From positions 20,438-84,437 of the forward strand of contig JAQXEH010000012.1 of NCBI GenBank assembly GCA_029250925.1: DNA of 64,000 bases, written 5' to 3'. Each line of letters opens with the position of its first letter. The stretch's first letter is position 1. Under the pieces are notes generated by a model, which saw only the letters and a program-made list of their open reading frames with translations, was not told the origin of the DNA and did not search any database. Positions 1 through 8,727 of the stretch are shown one piece after another. Source of the DNA: Hellea sp. Its GTDB lineage: Bacteria; Pseudomonadota; Alphaproteobacteria; Caulobacterales; Maricaulaceae. Made by a program: the position numbers and the translations under genes.

Positions 1-2
1 GG

Positions 3-497
3 GTGAAAGGTAATAAAATTCCAAACTTTGATATTCCTGAGGCTCTTGATTTTAACTTACTATTAGAAAACCTTAAATGCCTGAAGGATAAAAAGTCAGT
101 TATTTTACCGAGATATGATTTTTCAATGCATCAAAGAATTGCAAATAAAATTCCTACAGATCCAAAAGATTTCATAATCGTGGAAGGATTATTATTGTTA
201 GATAACAAAGAAGTTAGAAATTTTGTTGATTTGTCTGTGTATATATCTTGCCCTCGAGATATCCGGTTTGAGCGGAGACTTGATAGAGATGTTACAGAGA
301 GAAAAAGAACAAAAGAATTTGTTATTAAACAATTTTCAAATGATGTTGAGCCAGCACATGTTAAGTATATTCTACCCTCTTCTGCGCATGCAGATTTAAT
401 AATAGATCAAAATGATTTTATAAACTCTGTTGATCAGGTGCTTGATACTATTATTGACTGTCTATTAACGATTGATTCTAAAAAATTAGTTTGTTAA
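3..497 (+). CDS. udk: Uridine kinase family protein, C-terminal part (truncated by the left window edge)
   Basis: [38 protein letters not shown] resembles the uridine kinase NFDHPDAFD...PxYDF region; frame is open to the window edge. Confidence 0.8.
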   Translation: MKGNKIPNFDIPEALDFNLLLENLKCLKDKKSVILPRYDFSMHQRIANKIPTDPKDFIIVEGLLLLDNKEVRNFVDLSVYISCPRDIRFERRLDRDVTERKRTKEFVIKQFSNDVEPAHVKYILPSSAHADLIIDQNDFINSVDQVLDTIIDCLLTIDSKKLVC

Positions 498-519
498 ACA
501 CTGTTTTTTAGGGGCTTTC

Positions 520-1752
520 ATGGATCATCCAGCTTTTGGCTTAATCGGCGTTTTTCTAATTCTTCTGATGGCATGGCTCTTTTCAGAAAATAAGAAGGCT
601 ATAAGCCCTAGGACAGTCTTAGTTTGTTTTGCGCTGCAAGTTTTTATAGCTGTTTTAGTATTATATGTACCTTTTGGTCAAAACTTACTAACAGGGATGT
701 CAGATTTAGTAATCACTTTGCTCTCCTATGCTGATGTTGGAATAGATTTTGTTTTTGGCGGTTTAGCTTCGGAGAATATCGGCTTCAGCTTCTTGATTAG
801 AGTACTGCCAGTTGTTATTTTCTTTGCTGCCCTCATGGAGGTTATGTATCATTTAAAAGTTATGCAGTTCGTTGTTCGCCATGCAGGAAAAGCAATATGT
901 AGGCTGACAAATTCAAGACCTGTTGAATCTTTGAATGTGGTAGCCAATATCTTTGTTGGGCAGACTGAAGCTCCATTAAGTCTTAAGCCATATTTGCCGA
1001 GTATTTCTCGGGCTGAACTCTTCACTATAATGGTATCCGGTATGGCTTCAATCGCAGGAACTGTTTTAGCTGGGTATATTCAGCTGGGCATCAAACCTGA
1101 ATATCTTATTGCAGCTTGCTTCATGTCTGCTCCCGCAGGATTATTGATGGCAAAGATAATTATGCCATCAAATGTTGAGGACTTCAATAAACCAGTAGAT
1201 GAAGTTTTTGATCTAGCTGACGACCGTGAACATGCTAATGTAATTTTAGCTGCCGCTGTGGGTGCTCAGAATGGAATGAAACTTGCTGTAAATATAGGAG
1301 CAATGCTGTTGGCTTTTGTTTCTTTAATTGCATTATTCAATGGACTTCTTGGCTGGGCGGGGGGCGTTTTTGGAGCTGATAGCCTATCCATGCAAACAAT
1401 TCTTGGTTTTATATTTGCCCCTGTAATGCTGGTATTAAATGTTCCTTGGTCGGAGGCACAACAAGCTGGAGCTATTTTTGGCGAAAAAATTGTGCTCAAC
1501 GAATTTATTGCATATATAAGCCTTGTAGATGTTCAAGAGCAGTTGTCCGAGAGAACAGTTGTTATATTAACTTTCGCCCTTTGCGGCTTCGCTAATTTTA
1601 GCTCAATCGCTATACTTCTCGGGGGTCTTGGTGCCCTAATTCCTGACCGTATGTCAGAAATGGCAAAAATGGGAATTAAAGCTGTGTTTGCCGCTTCCCT
1701 TGCTAATTTAATGAACGCTGCATTAGCAGGCATATTAATTAGCGGTTTTTAA
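520..1752 (+). CDS. nupC: Concentrative nucleoside transporter (CNT/NupC family)
   Basis: 410 aa hydrophobic protein; [17 protein letters not shown] and [16 protein letters not shown] motifs typical of CNT transporters. Confidence 0.93.
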   Translation: MDHPAFGLIGVFLILLMAWLFSENKKAISPRTVLVCFALQVFIAVLVLYVPFGQNLLTGMSDLVITLLSYADVGIDFVFGGLASENIGFSFLIRVLPVVIFFAALMEVMYHLKVMQFVVRHAGKAICRLTNSRPVESLNVVANIFVGQTEAPLSLKPYLPSISRAELFTIMVSGMASIAGTVLAGYIQLGIKPEYLIAACFMSAPAGLLMAKIIMPSNVEDFNKPVDEVFDLADDREHANVILAAAVGAQNGMKLAVNIGAMLLAFVSLIALFNGLLGWAGGVFGADSLSMQTILGFIFAPVMLVLNVPWSEAQQAGAIFGEKIVLNEFIAYISLVDVQEQLSERTVVILTFALCGFANFSSIAILLGGLGALIPDRMSEMAKMGIKAVFAASLANLMNAALAGILISGF

Positions 1753-2677
1753 GTCCAATTTCGACTAAACGTTGGGATAAAAATTCCTGAGCGGTGATTG
1801 CTGGTTCGGCTATAACGCCTTCACTCAAGCAACTATCCAATGGTTCAATAATTGCATCATTGTTAAGGTGTAAAAAGAAAGGTTTTGAATACCTAGAGAA
1901 CATTGCTCTATTTGGTTTCGGATTTATAACTCGATGTGTTGTTGAGGGTAAAACACCAGATGTTATTCTTTGAAGCATATCGCCAACATTTACAACCACT
2001 GCGCCTTGTTTTGCATTAATATCTATCCAGTTTCCAGATCTATGTTTGACTTGAAGTCCTGACTCTGATGCTCCGAGTAGCAATGTAATTAGATTGATGT
2101 CTTCGTGAGCACCAGCTCGTACTGACCCATCCAAAGGAGGTACTTTTTGGGGTGGATAATGTAAAAGTCTTAAAATAGAGTTTCCATAGTTTATCTTATC
2201 TTGAAACCAGCCTTCATTTAAGTTTAAATAAATTGCTATTGCTTTCAGTAGCTCTTTTCCAAGTTCATCAAATTCTACATATAATTTAGATATATTTTGG
2301 TCGAAATTCAATATTTCATCAACGCTAGGAGTTTGTTTCATAGTTGCATTATACTTTGACGATGGAAGGAGCTTTCTTCCCGTGTGCCAGAATTCTTTTA
2401 AATCGGCTTCTTTTTTATTCTTTGCGTTTTCTGTACCAATTGGTGAGTAACCGCGCTGAAAGCCGTCTTCTGGGTCGGAATATTTTTGTTTAACGTTTAG
2501 CGGCAATGAAAAAAAAGCCTCAGATGATATATCAGCATTATGAATTATTTTTTCTGATATTCTATGATTTTCAATTATTGCAAATCCAGTTTCTTTGAAT
2601 GATTTTCCGAGTAACTCAGAGAAAGAAAACTTGTCTAAGCTCCAAAGCTGATAATCAATTGGATCAAGTTTGATCAT
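1739..2677 (-). CDS. 2-oxoglutarate/Fe(II)-dependent oxygenase, isopenicillin N synthase-like
   Basis: HxD ([12 protein letters not shown]), distal His (PSTTHRV) and RxS (SRYSKPFF) motifs; 312 aa. Confidence 0.9.
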   Translation of the reverse strand: MIKLDPIDYQLWSLDKFSFSELLGKSFKETGFAIIENHRISEKIIHNADISSEAFFSLPLNVKQKYSDPEDGFQRGYSPIGTENAKNKKEADLKEFWHTGRKLLPSSKYNATMKQTPSVDEILNFDQNISKLYVEFDELGKELLKAIAIYLNLNEGWFQDKINYGNSILRLLHYPPQKVPPLDGSVRAGAHEDINLITLLLGASESGLQVKHRSGNWIDINAKQGAVVVNVGDMLQRITSGVLPSTTHRVINPKPNRAMFSRYSKPFFLHLNNDAIIEPLDSCLSEGVIAEPAITAQEFLSQRLVEIGLKNR

Positions 2678-2775
2678 ATAATTCTTCCAGTTAATATTTT
2701 TATAGTTTATTATGTGTGTTGTAATTTATATAACAAGCCAATCAAAATCAATTTAGAAGTTTTTCTGAGGATAAT

Positions 2776-3633
2776 ATGGTAAGTCTAAAAGTTTGCTCTC
2801 TAGGGTCTATAAATTTGGATTTCACTATTCAGACGCATTCTCTACCAACAGCAGGTAAGACTGTGGGAGGCGGACACTTTAATACATTTCCCGGTGGCAA
2901 AGGTGCCAACGTTGCATTAGCAGCCAAAAAAATGGGCGTAGACACGACCCTTTTGGGTGCTGTTGGTAATGATGATTTTGCTGATGAGGCTCTTGTTTTA
3001 TTGAAAAAGTCAGGAGTGGACCTTAGTAATTTAGTAATTTTTGATGATATCTCTACCGGCATTGCTTTTATTAATGTCGATGCAGATGGGGAGAATCAAA
3101 TTGCTGTTGCTTCAGGTGCAAATGCTAATTTTTCTCCTGAGCACATCGGAGCTATAGATAGTGATGGTATTATAACTCAATTCGAGATTCCGTTAGAAAC
3201 CATATTTAAAGCTATTAAAGACTATAAAGGATTTGTAGCAATTAACCCATCTCCAGTTTTAGATGGGTTGGATAAGTTGTTACCTTATGCGTCAGTTGTA
3301 ATTGTTAATGAAGGAGAGTATCAGGCCTACAGCGAAACTTTAAGTTCATATACTGGATTATTAGCCGTCACTAAAGGCGCTGAGGGAGCGGTATTATTTG
3401 AAAATAAAATTACTGTTGCATCAATTAAGCCTCCCCATATGACACCAATAGATACGACTGGGGCAGGGGATTGCTTTGCAGCGGCGCTTTCTATATCATT
3501 GATGGAGGGAAAGTCTTATGGAGAAGCACTAGCATTTGCATGTGCTGCCGGAGCATTAGTTACTCAAAAAGTTGGTACTCAACCTGCTATGCCAAGTCGG
3601 TTTGAAATAGAAAAATTATCCAGTATCTTTTAA
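2776..3633 (+). CDS. rbsK: PfkB-family sugar kinase, ribokinase-like
   Basis: GGKGANVALAAKKMG and DTTGAGDCFAAAL PfkB signatures. Confidence 0.87.
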   Translation: MVSLKVCSLGSINLDFTIQTHSLPTAGKTVGGGHFNTFPGGKGANVALAAKKMGVDTTLLGAVGNDDFADEALVLLKKSGVDLSNLVIFDDISTGIAFINVDADGENQIAVASGANANFSPEHIGAIDSDGIITQFEIPLETIFKAIKDYKGFVAINPSPVLDGLDKLLPYASVVIVNEGEYQAYSETLSSYTGLLAVTKGAEGAVLFENKITVASIKPPHMTPIDTTGAGDCFAAALSISLMEGKSYGEALAFACAAGALVTQKVGTQPAMPSRFEIEKLSSIF

Positions 3634-4182
3634 TATTTTGAAGATACGTTCAGGCACTGGTTTTTTTTCTATTATTTCTTTAAGAGTGCAACCTACCATT
3701 TCATGAGGGAAGACAGCCCAAGCATCAGTTTTATGAATAAAGTAATTGGGCTCTCTCTCAGTTTTATTTTTTTCTGGTTTGTAAAAAACTGTGGCCACTT
3801 TAATTTCACAGGGCGTGCTTAATTTGCTGTCCTCTTGGATTGCTTCTATTGTTGCTTTAACCGATCGGCCAGTATCAAAGATGTCGTCAACTAATAAAAC
3901 TTTACTATCGGATGAAATGGTATCAATAACTTGGCTAATCCCGAAAATCTTTACCTCATTTGATTGATTATTAATCCCTTTATATGAAGAGGTTCTTATG
4001 GCAAAGTGTTCTGCGTGAACGCCGAGTAAATCTAATATCTCATGAACGGCGATCCCGACCGGTGCCCCACCTCTCCAAATTCCAATAACATGTGTCGGAT
4101 TAAAACCACTTTCAAATATCTTGAGGCCTAATTCAAATGAACTTTTAAGAAGTTCTTCAGCTGTAATAAATAATTTTTCCAT
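3616..4182 (-). CDS. Purine phosphoribosyltransferase (hypoxanthine/xanthine PRT-like)
   Basis: PRPP-binding motif VLLVDDIFDTGRSVKATIEAI; IWRGGAPVGIAVHE. Confidence 0.85.
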   Translation of the reverse strand: MEKLFITAEELLKSSFELGLKIFESGFNPTHVIGIWRGGAPVGIAVHEILDLLGVHAEHFAIRTSSYKGINNQSNEVKIFGISQVIDTISSDSKVLLVDDIFDTGRSVKATIEAIQEDSKLSTPCEIKVATVFYKPEKNKTEREPNYFIHKTDAWAVFPHEMVGCTLKEIIEKKPVPERIFKILKDTG

Positions 4183-4253
4183 CAGTTCAATTTAATATAA
4201 AGCATTTATACAATCAACTGTTCTCATCTCATAAAATTAAGTTATAGTAATTT

Positions 4254-5192
4254 ATGAAGCGAAAACTTATAATTGATTGCGACCCAGGGCAGGATGACTG
4301 CATAAATCTTTTTCTGGCCTTACCTCACACAGACCAGTATGATATATTAGGAATAACTGTTGTTGCTGGGAATGTAAGTTTAGAAAAAGTTTCAAGAAAT
4401 GCTCGCATGATCTGTGAGATGTCTAACCGTTTTGACATACCGGTCTATGAAGGCTGTGCTTCCCCTTTTGAGGTTCCTTTGGTAACTGCTGAAGAAGTTC
4501 ATAGTGATGAGGGGTTGGAAGGGATAGAGATTTTTGAACCAGAAATCAAAGCTCAAGATAAACATGCAGTGGACTTTATAATTGATACTTTAATGGCATC
4601 GGGAAGCGGGGAAATAACTTTGATTCCTACAGGTCCTCTCACAAACATCGCATCAGCTATTGAGAAGGAGCCATTAATTATAGATAAAATTTCTGAAATT
4701 GTTATGATGGGTGGAGCTATGAGAGAAGGGGGTAATGTTACCCCTTCTGCGGAGTTTAATATTTTTGTAGACCCCAAGGCTGCACAAACAGTGTTTTCTA
4801 GTAAATGCAAAATAACTGTTTTTGGGCTTGATGTAACACACCAAGTTTTATCCTCAGTTGAAGTTCTTGAGAGAATTGGAGCAATCGAAAATAAAGTTGC
4901 CCAGTCGGCTTATAATTTATTAACTTGTTATGGTCGATATGATGCAGAAAAATATGGCAATGATGGCGCACCATTACATGACCCTTGTACAATGGCTTAT
5001 ATACTTAAACCTGATTTATTTGAGTTTAAACAATGCAATGTGAGAGTAGAAGTTCAATCTGAACTTACAAGGGGCCATACCTCTGTAGATTTTTGGAATT
5101 CTACTAGTTTACCACGAAATAGTTTGTGGGCATATAAGGTTGATGCTGATGGCTTTTTTGATTTATTGGTTCACCAGCTTCAAAAGTACTAA
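4254..5192 (+). CDS. Nucleoside hydrolase (inosine/uridine-preferring, IunH family)
   Basis: N-terminal IIDCDPGQDDCINLFLAL motif; MMGGAMREGGNVTPSAEFNIFVDPKAA. Confidence 0.93.
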   Translation: MKRKLIIDCDPGQDDCINLFLALPHTDQYDILGITVVAGNVSLEKVSRNARMICEMSNRFDIPVYEGCASPFEVPLVTAEEVHSDEGLEGIEIFEPEIKAQDKHAVDFIIDTLMASGSGEITLIPTGPLTNIASAIEKEPLIIDKISEIVMMGGAMREGGNVTPSAEFNIFVDPKAAQTVFSSKCKITVFGLDVTHQVLSSVEVLERIGAIENKVAQSAYNLLTCYGRYDAEKYGNDGAPLHDPCTMAYILKPDLFEFKQCNVRVEVQSELTRGHTSVDFWNSTSLPRNSLWAYKVDADGFFDLLVHQLQKY

Positions 5193-5217
5193 AGACTTTA
5201 TTTAGAAGTCTTTTTTT
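5191..5217. terminator. Bidirectional intrinsic terminator between convergent nucleoside hydrolase and tdk
   Basis: AAAGACTT-TATTTAG-AAGTCTTT, 8-bp perfect stem with T-run (plus) and A-run (minus); contains the tdk stop codon. Confidence 0.6.
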
Positions 5218-5782
5218 CTAGCCAATGCCTTCTGCATAAGCTTATGTACTTTTCATTTCCCCCAACTTCAACTTGTTGTCCATCTGTAATGGCATTGCCC
5301 TTAGTGTCAAAGCGCATAGTCATAGTTGCTTTTCTTCCGCACCAACAGAGTGTTCTAATTTCTCTTACATCATCTGCAATTGCGAGCATTGTAGCGCTGC
5401 CAGGGAAAAGATTTCCTTTGAAATCTGTTCTTAGACCATAGCACATAACCGGTATGCCAAAATCATCTGATATACTTGCAAGCTGCCAGACCTGATCTGA
5501 GGTTAGAAATTGAGATTCGTCAAGAAGAATGCAGTCAACTTTTGTATTATTATAATACTTTTTAATAAATTCTTCTAAATTTGTGTTCGTGCTAAAAACT
5601 TCTGCTTGAGCCTTTATACCAATTCTTGAAACTATATGATTTGAAAGTGGATCACGTGTATCAACTTCAGGTTTTAGCAATAGTGTTTTCATGCCTCTTT
5701 CATGATAGTTGTATGCCGACTGAAGCAAAATAGCAGATTTTCCAGCATTCATAGCCGAATAACTAAAATACAATTTTGCCAT
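5198..5782 (-). CDS. tdk: Thymidine kinase
   Basis: AKLYFSYSAMNAGKSAILLQSAYNYHERG P-loop; CILLDESQFL; zinc-binding Cys residues. Confidence 0.95.
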   Translation of the reverse strand: MAKLYFSYSAMNAGKSAILLQSAYNYHERGMKTLLLKPEVDTRDPLSNHIVSRIGIKAQAEVFSTNTNLEEFIKKYYNNTKVDCILLDESQFLTSDQVWQLASISDDFGIPVMCYGLRTDFKGNLFPGSATMLAIADDVREIRTLCWCGRKATMTMRFDTKGNAITDGQQVEVGGNEKYISLCRRHWLEKKTSK

Positions 5783-5858
5783 TATTAAATCTTTCTTGAA
5801 CGAATCTACGTTACATTCATTACACGATTTATTTATTTGCCCAAGATACTAGATGAAT

Positions 5859-6074
5859 TTAAAAACTTCGACTTCTGGCTTGAACTCTGAAAGCTTTTGG
5901 AACAGGAGGTATTAAAGTATGAAATGCTTCTTGCGCAAGAAAAAACCCACGTTCATCAGCGTAGGGGCTATCAGGATGAAAAAATTTAGCTTTTTTACGC
6001 CAAGCAGACCTGATTTCGGCCTCTCTAGCTGACATATTAAGACCTAAAGTAAGTAAGGCTTGTTGACGTGTCAT
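5859..6074 (-). CDS. Small stand-alone J-domain protein (start set at MTRQQALLTLGL; ORF track begins at 6152)
   Basis: AEIRSAWRKKAKFFHPDSPYADERGFFLAQEAFHTL, J-domain with HPD. Confidence 0.7.
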   Translation of the reverse strand: MTRQQALLTLGLNMSAREAEIRSAWRKKAKFFHPDSPYADERGFFLAQEAFHTLIPPVPKAFRVQARSRSF

Positions 6075-6200
6075 TATTATGGGCCTAAATTTTGTACGGA
6101 AACTATTATCAGTCTTTATCGTATTCAATAATAGTAACGACATAGTTAACAAACCGATTAATTATAGAATTAATTATTAATTTTTAACTAGGGGGAAACA

Positions 6201-6857
6201 ATGAGTAAATCTATAATTCCAAACACTCCAAATGAAAAAGATTATGCTTCTAGTCAGTCAAGTGACTTAGGCTGGATAGATAGCAAAGACCCTGTAAGTT
6301 TATTTTCAAATTGGCTGTCTGAGGCCATTGCTACTGAAACAAATGATGCCAACGCGATGTCTGTTGCCACAGTTGATAAGAACGGAATGCCAGATGTTCG
6401 AGTTGTATTGCTTAAAGATATAGATCACCGCGGCTTTGTTTTTTATTCAAATTCAGAAAGCACCAAGGGCCAGCAGTTAAATTTTAGCAACAAAGTGGCT
6501 TTAGGCTTTCACTGGAAAAGTAAAAAAAGACAAGTACGTGTGAGAGGTAATGCCGAGGTGGTTGCTTCAATTGAAGCGGATGCTTATTTTGCATCTAGGG
6601 CACGTGGGTCAAGAATAAGTGCTTGGGCTTCACATCAATCACGTCCAGTAAAAGATAGAAGGACGATGATGAAGGAATTAAGTGAAACCGAAGAAAGATT
6701 CGAGGGGACCTCTGTTCCTCGACCTGGTCATTGGCTAGGCTGGCGCGTTAAGCCCGAATATATAGAATTTTGGCAAGATGGGGCTTATAGATTTCACGAC
6801 CGTATAGTTTTTTCTTTGACTTCAGATGGTTGGGTCAAGAGTAGGCTTTATCCTTGA
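6201..6857 (+). CDS. pdxH: Pyridoxamine 5'-phosphate oxidase
   Basis: DVRVVLLKDIDHRGFVFYSN, SRGSRISAWASHQSRPV, C-terminal RFHDRIVF...W...RLYP. Confidence 0.95.
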   Translation: MSKSIIPNTPNEKDYASSQSSDLGWIDSKDPVSLFSNWLSEAIATETNDANAMSVATVDKNGMPDVRVVLLKDIDHRGFVFYSNSESTKGQQLNFSNKVALGFHWKSKKRQVRVRGNAEVVASIEADAYFASRARGSRISAWASHQSRPVKDRRTMMKELSETEERFEGTSVPRPGHWLGWRVKPEYIEFWQDGAYRFHDRIVFSLTSDGWVKSRLYP

Positions 6858-6862
6858 CCTAG

Positions 6863-7762
6863 CTAGGATTCGGTTATTTTATATCGGCAGTCTAGGCCAT
6901 TATCTGCAGTAGCCATAACTACACCTTTTTCTCGTAGGTGTATCAAATGCGATAGCACGCTATGGGCTGCAGCTGGATATAATCTTTTATCAAGGTCTGA
7001 ATAAAGTTTCTTTACAATATCTAGTATTACACCCGAACCCGTTTTGAGTGCCTCTATAATTTGTTTTTCGCGGTAAAATCTATGATCAATATAGGCGTCA
7101 ATGAATTCATCAACCTTATCAATATATGTCCCATGAGTTGGAAATATTAATGAAAAATTTCTTTCTTTAATTTTTTTTAAACTATTTATGTAATCTCCCA
7201 TATGGCCTTCATATGGAGAAACTACACTTGTCGACCATCCCATTATATGATCGCCTGAAAATAATAAATTTTCTTGTTTGAGTGCGTAACAGACATGATT
7301 GGATGTATGCCCGGGTGTGTGGATAGCTTCGATTGTCCATTCATCTCCCTTAAATAAGTCCCCACATTCTATATCAATATCAGGCTTAAATGTGCTGTCT
7401 TCGCCGGCCTCTAGAGAGGGCAAACCATTTCTTTTTTTTAAATCAATGCTTAGCCCATAAATATTGCACCCGTGTTCAAGTGCCAGAGGTTTTGCCAGAG
7501 GTGAGTGATCGAGATGGTGGTGAGTTAAGAAAATATGAGTAACTTTCTTTCCTGTTAGTGCTTTTTTAATAGCATTTTTGTGTTCAGGTGTGTTCGGTCC
7601 AGGGTCAATGACAGCAACTTCTTTATTTCCGATTATGTAAACTCCAGTTCCAGTATAAGTGAAAGGGCCAGGGTTATTGGCAATAACCCTTTTAACAAGA
7701 GGGCTCATTACAGAGCATTCACCGTATTTAAAATCAAAGTCCTTTACAAACGGAATGCTCAT
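6863..7762 (-). CDS. MBL-fold metallo-hydrolase (LACTB2-like)
   Basis: THHHLDHSPLA, HTPGHTSNHVCY, FSGDHIMGW metal-binding motifs. Confidence 0.88.
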   Translation of the reverse strand: MSIPFVKDFDFKYGECSVMSPLVKRVIANNPGPFTYTGTGVYIIGNKEVAVIDPGPNTPEHKNAIKKALTGKKVTHIFLTHHHLDHSPLAKPLALEHGCNIYGLSIDLKKRNGLPSLEAGEDSTFKPDIDIECGDLFKGDEWTIEAIHTPGHTSNHVCYALKQENLLFSGDHIMGWSTSVVSPYEGHMGDYINSLKKIKERNFSLIFPTHGTYIDKVDEFIDAYIDHRFYREKQIIEALKTGSGVILDIVKKLYSDLDKRLYPAAAHSVLSHLIHLREKGVVMATADNGLDCRYKITES

Positions 7763-7799
7763 TGTATCGGTAGTAAGTAAAATTTGGGCCTTAACATCT

Positions 7800-8465
7800 T
7801 TATCTAACTCGCCTCACGCGTATGGCGACTCCACGTGAGTTAATCCTCAATAAGAAGCTACCTATAGCTCCCTTTGATATTAGTGCTGTATTCACTTTGT
7901 TGTCTTTTGCTCTGGGTATTCTGACTCTGATGTTATCGATTTGCTCCCAAACCTGCCCATTAGTCATGAAAAATCTTGTTTTTTTATAGCCAAATACTGA
8001 TGTCTTTTTGATATTTAGTACAACTTCATCAATATCTTTTACTTTAATTTTTTGCTTCTTTTCTTTTTTCTTTGGTGATTTTTTTAAAGTACTTGGTTTT
8101 TTTACTGGTGCGGTTAGTTGGTTTTTATCTTTTATATCTGCTGCGATAGTGTCACTCTCAGATTTTTCTTTTAATCCAAATATGCGATTGAGAGAGGACA
8201 AGGACGGAATGTTGAAACCGAAGGCCTCACGTTCAACATTTTGTATTTTTGATTTACTAACAGTGACTAGCTCTCCATCATTATCAGCCTTTTCAAAACG
8301 CTCAACCGCGTTATCATAGCATTCAAGCCTTATTTCTGGTTTTTCTATGGATTTACATTTATATATAGCAAGTAATTCATTTGGAGTTTCCCCCACCTGT
8401 GCCGAAGCTACATTAGCCGCGAATAAACCAACTGTTACTGATATTAGAAAGTTTGCTTTGATCAT
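7800..8465 (-). CDS. Exported protein of unknown function
   Basis: Signal peptide (MIKANFLISVTVGLFAANVASAQ), CKSIEKPEIRLECYDNAV motif, basic C-terminus. Confidence 0.65.
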   Translation of the reverse strand: MIKANFLISVTVGLFAANVASAQVGETPNELLAIYKCKSIEKPEIRLECYDNAVERFEKADNDGELVTVSKSKIQNVEREAFGFNIPSLSSLNRIFGLKEKSESDTIAADIKDKNQLTAPVKKPSTLKKSPKKKEKKQKIKVKDIDEVVLNIKKTSVFGYKKTRFFMTNGQVWEQIDNIRVRIPRAKDNKVNTALISKGAIGSFLLRINSRGVAIRVRRVR

Positions 8466-8727
8466 CTACTACTCATTTATATTGTTGAAGCTGTTTTATT
8501 CAGTACACATTTACTCGTCTGTATTTGCTTATATATAGAAAATTAAAAAGAACAACATTCAGGTTGCAATGGGTGGTAAATTTGCAACTATGAAATAAAA
8601 ATACTTTTTTTATTAAATTTTAGTAATTTTTTTCTTGTGACTCTGTTATTTATAGGATTTAAGCAGAGATTACGCACGGAATGAATCCGTCAAAATTATA
8701 TTGAAACCAGTTCGAAGGGGTTCCTTA

